From: Fratercula arctica
Taxonomy: Eukaryota; Chordata; Aves; Charadriiformes; Alcidae
Assembly (NCBI GenBank): GCA_947846985.1
Contig: CANTUZ010000001.1
Span: forward strand, 113,539,757 to 113,603,756
Direction: 5' to 3'
Length of the DNA: 64,000 nt
Each line of letters starts with the position of its first letter. The first letter of the stretch is position 1. The position numbers and the translations under genes were made by a program. The notes beneath the pieces were generated by a model. That model did no database searches. It saw only the letters and a program-made list of their open reading frames with translations, and was not told where the DNA came from. Of the stretch, positions 36,401 through 50,500 are shown one piece after another.

Positions 36401-38464
36401 TGATGATTTCATTAGGATTTGTTCTGCCAGATAGCGATGCCTCCAGAGTTATGTACTACATTAATTCTGTCAAATCTTTTACCTTATTTCTATTTTTCTT
36501 TCAGAAGAATTATGGAAAAAAATCTACATGCTGGTAAGTAAAGAATGCTATTTTAATGTATTTCTCATATTTTAGATGAAAGTTGAACCTTCAAAATAAA
36601 ACACAGTTCAACAAATAAGGCTGCTTACCATGCTAACTGAATGAGACTGTAGCTTATTAGAAAATTATTACAGAAGACAAGAATGACATTATTTGGAGTC
36701 AAAAAAGAGACTATACTTGGAATTTAAAGAGCACTCAGTAAACCCTAGATTGGAGGGACATTTAGTGGTAATAATATTTCATGTTATTTTCTTGAACGAT
36801 CAGCTGCTTTGGAAAAATAGCCATACCTTATAGAGCTTTCTTCCTATTGGAGTACCACCTTGAATCTGCCCAGGGGATGAGCCCAGACACTGAAATAAAA
36901 TAGTTGCTGGTACATAGGACATCATCTTACAAGGTCTCCAAGTCTGAAAAAAAATCAGAGCTAAACACACTAGCTACCACACTTCAGATATGCAACTGCA
37001 ATTCAATGGTGTTAATGGCAGCTTGTGTGAACACACTCAAGTTGCCTTTTGTGTTAGTTACACTGGGCACCACCAACAACGTCACTGCAACAACATAATG
37101 TTCATCATGCAAAACTTGCTTTTCTCTCCCCATTTCTCTCCCAACACCTTCACCCAGTGTAAATATTCAGTCAGTATATCATGCCGAGTTCTGTGCTATC
37201 ACCCTTCCAGATGGTTTTAAGCTGCCTAAAGCATGTTCAGGTTAAGTCTGAAGGCAACTTTGTCAGCTGGAGAGCAGGCCATGCAGGTATGGAGAGCAGG
37301 TATGCAGTGACCAATTTCTGCAATAGCTTAGACCAGAAACTCCCAGCCCACTTTTTAAATCCTCAAGTAAGCCCTCCCTGCCTTTAGGAGCTCTCGGAAA
37401 AGTCAACACTTTCAAAATACCCTTTGGCGCAAGCTCTACATGATTCTTACCACAATTCAGTCATTCCTGCAGTTATATTAAGCTGCTCTCTCCATAAAAG
37501 AAAAATTATGACAGAAAAATCATGATAAATCACGTAGTCACTGGAAACCTAAGTAATAGTAACAAACTCAGTTTATCTCCCCTGGTAAAAGGTCTTCCCA
37601 TTTGAAAGGGAATACACTCAGTATAAGCACTATGTGCTCAAAACAGCCAGGAACATTTGCATTGCTGCAGTGTGAAGCAGGCACTCACTGTTCAAAAAGG
37701 AAAGTGAACTAGACCCTACAAGCATCTCTACTCCAACAAAGAAATTCTGCCAGTTCAATTAGAGCAAGAATATCCTGTTAGTTTTCATGTTGGGACCCCT
37801 TGGACCTTGCCAACAGAGGCCATTGAAAAAATGTGATTAATTACCCTATTCCTTCCTACACTACAGCCTTTCCCCCACCAAAAGAGTCAGGGGAAAAAGG
37901 CACATTATGGGAGGGAGCAGAAATGGGCAATTCGTCATGTTTCTCAATCCTTTTAGGCTTTCATCAGCATCGTCTGCTGCCATCAGTCTCTTCCAGAGAA
38001 GAGGGTCCTGGACACCTGGCTAAAGCAGCAGCCATCAGTATACTACAGCGCTGAGCTAAAGCCATCTGTTTGTTTTTTTTTTTAAAAAAGTTTCACAATC
38101 CTGCATCAAGGACACTAAAGAGAACTCCACACAGAAAAAAGATTTGGTCCTGCTATGAAGAAAAATGATCTTGCTTTTAAATTAGCACCCAATTAGCTCC
38201 AATTTAAAGTAGGAAACAGAGATGATGGAATAACTAGAAGTTTAATGAAACTAGGTAAAGGGGTTTTGTGGTTTGCCTAGTCACAGTCAGGATAGCTTAG
38301 GTACCCGTACCCAGGCTCAAATTTTGGGCTGTGCTAAATACCGATTAACACCTTTTCATCTCCACTAGTACAATGCATTGATTTTGTTCTAAGCATACAA
38401 CATATTGTGGAAGTGGAAGTGAATCATGCTCTCTGCAACTCACTGTTTCCGATCTTTGCATCAT

Positions 38465-38535
38465 CCCCAGATGACTGACAGATTCAATTAAATCTCAGAT
38501 TCAATCCCCAAATGAGAGACAAATTCAATTCAGTG
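38465..38535. repeat. Diverged local direct duplication, 41-bp offset
   Basis: CCCCAGATGACTGACAGATTCAATT at 38465 is followed 41 bases later by CCCCAAATGAGAGACAAATTCAATT, with a further AGATTCAAT between them. It looks like an old local duplication; no function is implied. Confidence 0.55.
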
Positions 38536-41500
38536 GGTAGGACTGTGTAGATACTACGTTGATGATGTAGTAGAAGAAGATTTTGACCCTGTAATACTTG
38601 CAAGCCCTTCCATATATTAAAAATGTGAAGCTTTAATGGGCCATGGTGGCTCATTCTGACTTTGTGCCATGAAGTGTGCAGGGTAGGTTTCACCTTGGTA
38701 CATTGCTTCTTCTGATGCATGGGCACAGAGTAGGACCCAGTAACCTGTGAAGAATCCCATACAACAGCCTCCCACCAACACACACTAACAAAGCAGTTCA
38801 AGAGCCTGCATGCAGAAAGCCTCTGAAGCAATTACTGCAAACACCCTACTTGCTTGAACACTGCAGAAACAGACCCCAGCTCATTGATTTTCTCATGTTC
38901 TGTCACATCAAGGTTTGTTGCTAGCTAGGGACAGCTGTTTGATTCCTCTGCTCTCACTTCCCTGAGACCAGGGTGTTTAAGAGAAAGCAGTGCATTGTAC
39001 AGCTTATCAAATGCATAAGGTGAAAAAGTCACCCAGGAAATTGTCATTTAAAATGAAATGTTTCTTCACACTTGCGGAAACAGAACTTGTATTCCTGTTA
39101 TATTTCTCATGTTCCCTAGCAAAGTAAGGTAAGATGATATGAGTGCCGAATGCTGATTTATAATAAATTCAAATCAGCACCCAGTGTGTTGTGTCCTCTC
39201 ATTTTTTAGAATATTACACTGTTCAGTGAATACAATATGAAAAACAAACAGTCCATGGAACAATCAGACACCTCATTAATAAAAACTTTGTGTCAAGCCT
39301 TACTGACCAAGCCTTGATAGGAAAAAAACAACCCTATTAAAATCCTCTTAGAGTGCTCCAGTGGAGACCAGTCAGAAATTACAGACAGTTCTTCTCAGAA
39401 GAAATTTTTTACTGGTGGATAGGTTCTCTAGAGGTTGGCATTAGTATTTATTTCAGAGAGGCAGAGGTAAAGTAAGGGAAATACTGAGGTGTGAGGAGGA
39501 GAGATGTGACACCCTGACTATAGTCATATGAAAACACTGGGGTAAAGTCATTAGCACACATGGGTACAGGTCAGCGTACTGATGAAAAATGACAGATACC
39601 ATCAAAGAGGGGAGCGAAAAGCCAGTGAGAAATACAAAGCAAAAGAAGTCAGACAATGCTCAGCTAAGTCCTGACTGTGCCAAAACCTTCCAGGCAGTCT
39701 GAAGTTGGTCTAAGTAGACAGGAAGCATCAGAGCTGAAGGATCTTGTGCGTGATAATGAGAGCATTTATGATGCAGCAGAGGCACATTGAGCCTTGCCAT
39801 GAATAACAGGTGAAGGTCTTTGTCCTACAGCATTCAGAACCAGAAGCAAGTTACTTTTAAGTAGGCCCAGCACTGTGAAATTTGAGGAGATGGCAGCCTG
39901 GATTTGAAGGGATGGCACAGCTACAGCCTTCTTTCATTCATGAAGAGGCTGCATTAAAGTAAAACTAGTTAACTAAACTGATGCCAGAGACTGGGTGAGT
40001 CCATTTTTGTGGTAGTTAACTGTGGTTTAGATTCTTAACCAAACAAAAGTACTAATCTTAAACAAAATAAGAATACAGAGGTCAGTGCTGGTCCTTTTAA
40101 ATCATGCCTCAGGATCAAAACCACCTTGTATTTAAAAAGACTGGAAGTTTTAAATTCAGCCATTGCAAGACAGTAAAACAAGTAGCAGTGCTGTTATGCC
40201 CCCATAACATGGTAGAAAAGAAGAATATTCTGCCAAATACAGGCGACGTGGAAGAATCTTGACCTTGCAGTCCACTAGAAATGTTAAATTTGAAGAACTT
40301 CACAGGAAAATTTTAGAAATGTTGGAAATTTAAAACCCAGTTACCTGGTGTGAGGTTCTTTAAATGGCTTCAGTACGGGAGCTGATGTTTGAGCTCACAG
40401 TCTTGACTCCCTTCAGAGGAGGTGCTTAGGGGATGCAGCTTACCACACCCCGTGGTAGGTGGCTGAAATTGAACACTGCTGGGATACGAAGCTACAGGTA
40501 AGAATAGAAAATGCCCAACTTCTGTTAGTTTCAAAATAAACCTTATTTCCTTCAAAGTCCTCAACCTTAGGCCAGGTGGAAAAAAGCCTCAAACTTTGCA
40601 CTCAATATAGCATTTCTTTAAGAACAAAAAAAGGCACTAAATTGATGCAGGTCTACAAATTGCTGCATTAAGTCTGCTATACACAACCCACGCACAATAA
40701 CATAAGAGTAATGTAAAAACATGCATTAGGGATGAAGAATAACATTAGCTCTGTCTCTCCCCCTGTGAAAGGATGAGCTGAGAGCTGATGGTGGGTGAGT
40801 ACTGCTAGCAAAGCAAACACTTCACTATCTGTGGGTGAACATTTCATACATGCTCTTTATTATAAAGCCCACTGAAAACTTAAAGCTGCTTTTCTGAAGG
40901 AGCTGTTGTGTAACTCTGACATCTGGGGTTTTCAGTCGCTGCCCTGTTTGAACTGGTTATGGAACACATTAAACCCAGAAGGCTCCACTTCAGCTGTTTA
41001 CAAACCTTCCCCACACTCCTGCACCAATCCCAGCTTCATCGACAGGCTTCAGTTAGTGCTGGAGCTGCAGGCTCAAGCCTGGCTTTCTCGGATAAGCACT
41101 ACCATGGGCTGCAGCGGGGAGGAACCCTCAGTTAAAATGCAGCATATTCTCAAGGGTCTGGCAGAATCAGGACTGTATTTTTCAAAAGTTTAATCTGCTA
41201 CTCTACCTTTGGATCCACCCAGACAAGTGGCTGTGGCTACAAAAAAGGACCTGTGATTCCACATATATGTAAATATAAAGCTATGCATGCCTCTAGCTAC
41301 ACAACTGATATAACTTGCATATATTCCTGGAACCATACACCATAATTTCTTCTGTTTGTGTTTAATTATTATAGTCAGGAATCAGGCAGTAGGTCCATGT
41401 ATGTCATGTCAATAGCATTACTAAAAAAATTCAAATGAATAAATCAAAACAAATAACTCCCTCTTTCTGTTCACAGCTCATAAACACGCTTTGAATTTGC

Positions 41501-44500
41501 TATTGAAAATAATCATGATTTTATCTATACAATTTCCCACATCCACATAAGGCACTTAACTCAATGCAAATACTCGCGTTTCAGAATTCCTATGGGGGAA
41601 ACATGTTGTCACACAAGGTGTCATGGATGCCCAGACAGGAGGGATTCAGAAAGCAATTAGATAATTTTGTGAAAGAACAATCCATCAGGCTGCTATTAAA
41701 CCCAAAGATCACCACTTTTGGATCAGAAAATGACTTTGAGCTGAAAATCACTGGAGGCTTCGGGTAAGTGCTGGGAAAGTAACGTTACAGGTGTTGCCTC
41801 TGCTTCTGATCTACCTTAAGCGCCAAGGCCAGTGTTGGCAGGAGGAGACGGGATGAAACACACAACTGGCCGTACCTTTGATCTGACCCACCATTGCCTT
41901 TCGGTGTCATATGACATAGATAAAAGTATCGCTCTGCTTTGCTGATTTGCTGTTTGTGCAGCTATCTGCTACTGTAAAAAGTCAAAGTATTGACAGATGA
42001 TGTTTATTGTAGAAATTATCTTTCATAAAGCACTCAAAAAGCTTCCTAATCTTTGTGTAATCATAGTATTTTAAGCTGAATTTTTCCCTTCCAGACTCAC
42101 CTTGGGAACTCGTGGAAGTGGAGAGCACCATTAGGTTGAAAAAGCAGCTGCACACATTCACGGACAACAGGTCCTAAAATGAATACTAAGAGGAACAGAC
42201 AGGAATGTTTCCTTGATATCCTTAATCCAAAAATTTTGACTCTGGGGCAAGGGAGGGAATGGACAGCAGGACATGGACAGGCTCATGTGGCCTCCCCAAA
42301 CAGCCATGCCAATTGCCCCAGCCACAGACACACATAGTTAGTTCGAGCCAGCTGGCAATTTCTTAAATTCTTATCACCACACCAATTACAAGAAGGGGAC
42401 CTGGCTACCTAGGCTAGTATTGCTTTCTCTAATATGCCTTGAATGCTGAGTAAAGTGGACAGGATCAAAGAGATGAACGTGGAAGCAAGCAAGCTATCTC
42501 AGCCACACACCTCGCGCTGCGGGTACCCCTGTGCTGGTTCAGTCAAGGGGCTGTTACTGCTGGTAACGGCAGGGGAGAGGCGAGCTTCTCCAACACTTCA
42601 AAACCCTCACGGCTGCATTATTGCTTCATCCTGTTGAGCACAGAGCCGTGAGCACTGGAGCTGCAAGGAGGAGAGTAGATTGGTAGGCCAACACAGGCAG
42701 CAGAAAACTCATTAAACTGGCAGTGCTTCCAATTAAGGATAATCATGGAAGTCATTATCAGGACATCTAGTGCAGAAACAGCAGCTGAAATACAGCATAG
42801 CACAAATACAGTACCACAGTTCCATGCTATGGGCAAGCAAAGATTTGTGACTGTAGAAAAAGAAAAAAAGATCTAAAGCTAAGTGTACAGAGTAGTTCCA
42901 GGGAAATACTTTCCCATGCATCCTTTTGATTCTTTCTGAAAATTATTTGTATATTGTCATTTTGGTTCGCTATAAGATTCCACAAAACATAAAATGGGCA
43001 CCCATATTGGAAAATACAAACAGTCTTAGCCACCACAGAGGGGTGAGAGTATATAAAAATTTATTACATCAGACTTCACTAATCTTTGCACAATAATAAA
43101 AAAAAAAAATTGCTTAGGGAAGCAAATTTTTACATTTCTAAAAAATTAATACCTGTGAACAGCTGCCAATGTATAATCATCTAATTAACTAAAACTTAAA
43201 CTAGTGGTAATATAAACAGGAAATGATGCAAATAATTACATAGAAATGTATGAGCATATGGATAATATTGTGCTTTTTATGGCAATGATAGACACTTGCA
43301 CCTGAGAGTTCACCTACCTTGAACAAAAAAGGTGGACTGCAGCTTGAGTAACTCTACTTAAAATGACTTTAATTAAAGTAGGTCAGGTGCTGACAGTTGT
43401 GTAGCTGCAGCAACATGGATGTCAGCAGAGACTGATGGGCTGGGTAGGTACCAAATCTCTGTGGCAGCTGTATTATATTCTGTGCAGTTGCAGCTATCTT
43501 CTCAGAGGGACACAATCTGCTAGTTTAAAGCTAATTTGGGAAAAGCTACGTAAGCAGCAGAGTCCCACTACGAATGATGCTTGGTACTGCTCTACTCATT
43601 ACTCTCCTGATGCTGGGTAAGAGGACACTTGGAACCAAATAAAAATGCCAGGCAAAAGACTTGGGGCCAACAAACACCAAAACTGCAATACACTCATGGA
43701 CAAGCCCAGGAAGATGAATTAAAATTTAACTGCAGAATTAAGAATGTTTATAGCTTCCAATAAAGACCAAAAGTTTCTGCTAAGCCCACCAGCTCATCTG
43801 TGTAACTCTACCGGACCTGACTCTGATTTCCCTTCTATCCATTTGAAGCAATGGAGTTATGCCAGCACAAAGCAAAGTCAGAATCAGGTGCTTCTTACTG
43901 AAGTATCCACATGCTGACAGGATGTTATGAAACCACAATACCATTCCAAAATGGTATACAGCACATTTCCCGGTATATAAAATACGTTCTACAATAGGCT
44001 AATCATTGATAAAAGCCTCTAAGATGTTGCTGGTTTTACCTGTAGAACAGCTACTAAGAAGAATAACAACCCTGACAGCTAGATTCTTGGGTGATGTGAA
44101 GTATGTACACGTTGCTGTGCTTTTATTACCTAAGCACTAATGGCAATTTCAGAAAAGGAATTCAGGCAAAGTGGCACATAATAGATCAGTTATAAAAGTA
44201 ATAAGTCATGCTAAAAGTCAGACAAGTGACTAACATCAACAGGAATATAACCAGTCAGGTCTCTGTGGTTTTAAACAAAGGAGCTAATACATTTACTGCA
44301 TGAAAACAAAGAAGATATGAAAGGATTTGGGGGAACAAATAGCATTTATATCCTCAAGATCAAAGTCTATCACATGTTATCACTCTCAGTTTTACAGAAC
44401 CCAAGAAATGCGAAGAAGCTTCTGAAAAAGTCAACCAGAACATCAATTGCAGATTCAAGATTAACTCAGGAATCTTGCCTCACTGTGGTGTGCATGCGCC

Positions 44501-47500
44501 TTATTTACCCGATGACAGTGACATGGGTTTCCCATTTGTGAGGAAGAGAGTGCAAGAGTCTGCCCCTTGCTTGGCTTACGCCATACAGCAAGCTGTGTTT
44601 TAATGTGGCTAATCATAACCTAATGAATGATAACCTAATTGTAAGAAAACATTCCTTTAAAGAAAGGAAGAGTTCGCTGCAATGGGACCTTGAGGTCAGA
44701 CAACAGAATTCTTCATCAAAATGCAACTCTGCTGCGAGTCACATATAGCAGAAAGAAGTGCTGGATTCAGTCTATCTTTACTATATAAGCATGCTTCTAT
44801 TTTTGGCTTCGGGAAATTCAAGTAAATTTTTCCTAGTCAATTCACAGCTGATTTTTCCAATCCATAAGAACTCATCTGTCCTTTGGGAAAACAACAACAC
44901 AACTGCCTTTTTATACGGGAAGAAGTATAAAGTACCCAATACCTCTTGCATATAGCCCTCTGCGGACTGGCTTTTGCAAACACAGGGCCGCTTAGGGCCT
45001 TAAGTGGCTTCTTTCATGAATTATGTCCGCGCCTACCATGCATCCTGATTTACTGCGGATATACTCAGTGCGTGTAATACTTCCAGGGGTCTGCTGGAAC
45101 ATGCCTGCCTTATGACTGAAGCAAGGATTTGCTTCATATGCACAGCAGTTTTGCTGCCAGCTCGTTCCCTTCCTGCATGAAGAGCTCCTGAAAAGAAGCT
45201 GGGAAGGGGCAATGTTCACCAAACGTTCCTCCAGCCTCAGCCCTCCTAAAGCGTAGGTCCTGCACATATTTATGTGTCTAATGCTCTCCAGTGATAACGT
45301 TTAATGCTGCCCTGCATTAGCTGCTGGGTCAACAGCACATTTCCAGTAACTGTCCAGTTAACTGTAATTCAGGGCTCGCGATCACCCTCCCTGTAGATTC
45401 CAGGATGGAATGACAAAATATTCGTGCTCCGTCCACTATCCTCTACTCTCTGCTGTACTTGCTTAGCACCAGTCTTATTACGAGACTGAAATTATCCAAG
45501 CATAAAATCAAGATGATGCACTTTAAACCATGTGTAGCAGTTTCCTATTCACTTTCACAAATCCAAGAATCATAATAGTTGTCATTTATACAGTTAAATG
45601 CCAACGAAAGCAACATATTTCAGTCAATCTAAAGACATGTTTACCAAATAGGTTGTAATTCACAGAGATTACCTGGCAGGATTTTTTTTCCCTCCTTCTT
45701 ACCCCTGCCCCTGCTCAGGTTGGGAAGTGGGTAACTCCATTGCTGCCTACATGGTCTCTAGATTTCAAAGGGAAACCTGCAGGTAAAGGGCTCTGTGAGG
45801 AAGTGGTACAGGATAAAGAAGATGCAGGGGAATAACAAATGCAGATTTCTAGAAAAATGCTGGAAGCTGAGTTTTTTCCCTGAGTTTATTTTAGGACAAA
45901 CAGTGAGATCCTCTAAGCAAACAGAAACCTTCTTCACTGAAGCTGAGATGCCATTTCTCACATAGATCACATACAAATCATGAAAGGAGTTTTGAGCCAT
46001 TCAAATCATGGTTTGTCACATCATTTCAAGCATTCATTTATAATACTGCTTATTTAGTGGGTCGTTCTTCATACTTTGTGAATAAAAAGCTTCTATTTAG
46101 TTGAAATGAAACTGGATGGGCAGGAATTAGTTGACAAAGTTAAGAGAGCCAAAACATGTATGGTGACCACTAAAAAGGAGTTTGCAGAGTATGACTGGCG
46201 ATAGGAGCACTCAGCTGGGGGCACAAGGGATTGTGATGGAAGAGGCAGCTCTCAGAGCTCTGTGAAAGCATGGAGACCTGCAGGATGCCAGGCTGTGTTA
46301 CAGGGGGCAAGCTGATTTTAGCAAGCGTCATCTGGTGTGTAATATCTACTGTGATATTTGTACAGGTACTAATGAGAAAGTCTGTAAGTACTTAAAGGAA
46401 ACTATAGCTGTGAATATTAACCAATAATAAATCATGCCAGAGACTCTGACTAGGTATTTGATCAAATCATAAAAACTTCTGAAGTGGAAGTATAGCACAT
46501 ATTATATGTAGATTTCACTAATGTACCCGGTACACAGATTCATGCCTTTTACATATAAGAACATATTTTTCAGTTAATGACAAAGGCTAACATGGGGAAG
46601 TTTTATCGGTACAATGGTTATTGTTAGATTGATCGTTTTCAACAATAAATTGATTGCTCACAGCAAACAGGCCCTCTGGCAGAAAAACAAAGGGCAAAAT
46701 GCTAAGTTAGAAGATACAATTTCACTAGACAGGGACATACAGCTCCAGTTTGCCTGGGCAAAACTGCAAAACGTACATCTGGAAGAACCACTGGTAGCTC
46801 TACTCTGTCATAACTGCTGAGATGTTGCCCTCTTGAAGAGCACAGCCTCATGAGGTGAGATGACAGTGAAATATCTGGTCCACCATTTTTTTTAAGATCA
46901 CAGCACATTAATTGAGAGATGAGTACTTTGGTTATAATGTAGAAAGAAATGAAAATTAATGATCCTTTCAAGGCCAGGCCATGCATGTAATGACTCAAAG
47001 CGATTTTCATCTGTAAACTCTTTATATGTTTACCTGAAGTAAATTGTTCTCTTTCCAGTGATGGGATGTTGCAATTCCAGAAACCCTCATAGCTGGCAAT
47101 TTCAGTAGAGTGCAAGAATTAAGTGCATACAGATGCCACCTTTATCTGCATAGAGATAAGTGTTTGGTGTCAGGTCCCATGCAACATCAGAAAGGTAGCA
47201 TGTGGAAACGTCTTGCGATTGTGTATTCTGTACTTTCGTGGATATAGTGTCATGGTTCGAAGCTGGTGTTTATTAAAGCATCTATAATTAGAAAACACAG
47301 ATGTTTTCTTTATATGCATAATGTAAACTCCATGTAGTGTAAATGCAGTAACAGTGAAGTGAAAGTTTCCAGCACATAATTTTTGTATGTGAATTTTAAG
47401 TGTCTGGATACCATTTTGAACATTTAACTATTGTTTTCAAAAATTATCTGTGATGATAGCTTAGGAAAGCATCTACAAGTAAAGCTGTTTCAATACAGTG

Positions 47501-50500
47501 CAGCGTATCTCATCCTTTTCATGCTGAAAAGATGAAAACTTCATTATCTCTGTAAAAGTAATGTATAAATGGTAAGAGGCAGCCTGTATAATTTGTTTTC
47601 GTAACTCAGCATGTTGACAGAGAATTCTTGATCTCAAAGGAGACGGTTAACTGTGAGTTGGTGAAATGTTTCCTTGGTTTTATTGGTCCTGCAGAACATA
47701 CTAGAGCAGGTTTGGCCTGGTAATAACCACAGCTTCATTGACTTCCCAAACAGAGGCGGCTTGCATCCAAGCTGCTTAAACTGCCTGTGTCCATACAGGT
47801 GTGCTGTAAGGACTCGGCCACGGTGCCAGAGGGAGTCGGTAGTAGAACAGGACACTCAATTTAACACAGCTGAGTTTGAAGCTGGTAACGTAAATATCTG
47901 GATTGTGTGGTACTATTCCTGCCTTGATATGATTTGCACTCGCAAAAGAAGGACCGTTGCTGCCTGTAGCCACTGAAGTGTAGCCCAGAGATGTCCAAAT
48001 TAGCTCGAAGCGTAGCAGCTCAGGCACTGTACTGTAGCCATTACAATGCAGAGATCCCAGCTTCTCAGCAGGGTGATTTAACCTGCAAGGGCTCTGTGCT
48101 GCTGTCACTGTCAAGTAGACATGCCCTAACTATTTCTCTTGAACTTATCCTCTTTTATATTAATGGATTTCACTGCTTGAGGTATTTTAATTGTGTTCTA
48201 TTGCCAAAGGCTTTCTAATACCTTGATGATGCTTTGTGTAGAAACAGAAGTTTCTGGTTGCTTGAAGACTGAGATGACATTCTGAGTAATTGCACAGCTT
48301 AGGAAGATGGTATCTGAGCATATGCCTGACATTTGCATTTGATAACCTCATAATTTATATGAATAATCTAAAAACATAACAGAAATACCCCAGTGGCTCT
48401 GATGCATTTATTTTTAAAGGCAATTAGCATACAGGCTTCCCGACAATCCCAGCTATCTAGCTAGCTTTTAATACAAATGAATTAGACGCTGATAAAGAAT
48501 AAAACTGCTTGATGTGGCTGGTCTCACCTGAATTGTCCTTAGTGGGACTATTTTGCTAAGAGAGATTCCCGTATCTGTTGAAGCATAGTCAGTCTGTGGC
48601 ACTGGTAGTATTTGGTGAGGTGACAATTTCAAATCACATCTTTCACATTATTTTAATGCAGACAGCACCCCAATAGCTCACAGGATTGTCCCACAAACAG
48701 TTGTGCCAGCACAGCTTGGAAGACAGGGACAAGGTCTGCGCCACAGCAGTGGAAACGAGCTGGGGAAGCCAGCTGCCTAACACTGCCTAACGCTGCTTAA
48801 CATTTTGTACTGAAAAATTACGGCTATGTTAGCACATAACTAGCACAATTCTTAAGGAAGGAGTACGTTACAAAGGAAGATTTGGGGGAGAATATTTTTT
48901 GCTGCTTTTTTTTTTCAGTTTTGGTCTGCAACTTTGCCATCTTAAAGTCTGAAATAGTAGATAAACCATGAATAAAGTTATGTGGAAACTATTACTTGCA
49001 GAGATGCATTAATTCTCCCTTCCAGCCTTAGTAGCACCATTGAGAAAATGCACTTTCCCCCCTCACGTATGATGTGGTCACAACTGTGTAGCTGAGCAAC
49101 ATTCCCCTTTAGATCAAGACTTCATCCATCCCTGATACAACTACTATTAATTCATGCAATACAGATATTGCTCTCATTGAAACCTATCTCATACACTCAT
49201 TATGTTTACATTATATGTACAAAGGCAACCATAAAAGCCAAAGGAATGCTGTAAGGCAGGCTTGAAATTTTATTATTTACAGAGGTTCTGCCACTATGTA
49301 ATGTCAGTTTTCACCTCTCAATAGTTATTGAAGACATTTACTTCAGGATATACGCAGATAAGATCCTCAGAAAGTGGAAAACTGAAAGTCTGGCTCAAGT
49401 CAGTACTATATCAGTTTGCACACCTCAAGATTTGATCCAGGTTTTGTGTTGCTCAAAAGCTCGAAGTCAGCTCACTGCTTGAAGTCAGTGTTCACTGTTT
49501 GCAACATTACCATGTGCTGCTTTAAAGATAATCTGGTTGCCAGAAACAGTGAAGTATGTCTGCTTGAAAGAAAGAAGCAGCAGGAGCAGAAGAACCCTTA
49601 ACCCATGAAAGATCATATTTTTGGGGGAAATACATTTAGTAATTAAAAACAAATGGAAAAATATGATGAAAACAAAGTATTAACAGATCTGACTGGTTAG
49701 AAAGAAAATGTTTTCCTGTGTTTTTTTCCCCACTATTTACCAGTAATTTTAAACCAAAATGATTTAATTTTAAAAATATTTACATGACTACATGAGTTAA
49801 TGCACATGAAAATAAATAGCACAGCTGAGGTAAAAAAAAGTTATGTTTTGCTTAGTGAAGAATAGTATCAAAAGCATGAACCAGGCCACAATATAAAAAT
49901 TGACATGATAGTGTCAATTAACATGTGTAGAGTCTATTATTCTATATTCATCTAAAAACTACTTCATTTTTCTATTTCTTCCAACATTCAAATACCATAT
50001 TACACTACTGTGCATTTCTCTTTTCTGGCACAAAAAATTAACGAACAACATTAAAATGCACACACAAATGAGTCACAGGTCCCCTAGAGATTTACGTCAT
50101 CAATATATTTTAAAGAATTCTCTTTAGTTTTGCATTTTAAATGAAGTTACTGTTTTTCTCTGCTTAGAGGTTGGGATGGCTCTTCACATCACAACACTTC
50201 TTACATCTGTCTGAACTATTCTACCAGTATTAATCCTTCTTCTGTGGTTTTTAAGTATTTCAGTATCTCATTAACGGATTAAAAATTCTGATTATTTTTA
50301 AGCAGCTGTGAAGACTATGGCATACATTCTCCTTCATCTTTTCTAATTTGATATAGAAGTTGTTATTTTGGAAAAAAAACCCACTATGTTACCAGTAAAT
50401 TATCCTGTAGTCAATCACGCAGGCATCCTGGGGAAGAGGGATTACTTAGAAAAATCTGAAGCAGTAAAAAACGTGACAACTATTTTTAACATTATTTCAG

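Larger units (their letters stand above)
33000..45000. other. Upstream intergenic sequence, middle third
   Basis: No exon or interspersed repeat recognised. It contains a CTCF-like motif (33472-33485), small direct repeats of TGATATGTCC near 33630-33661, and a diverged 41-bp-offset duplication (38465-38535). The remaining sequence is AT-rich with only short unremarkable open frames. Confidence 0.55.

Noticed and set aside
46702..47115. 137-codon minus-strand frame
   Set aside because: No family resemblance, splice context or compositional bias. A frame of this length is plausible by chance in 64 kb.
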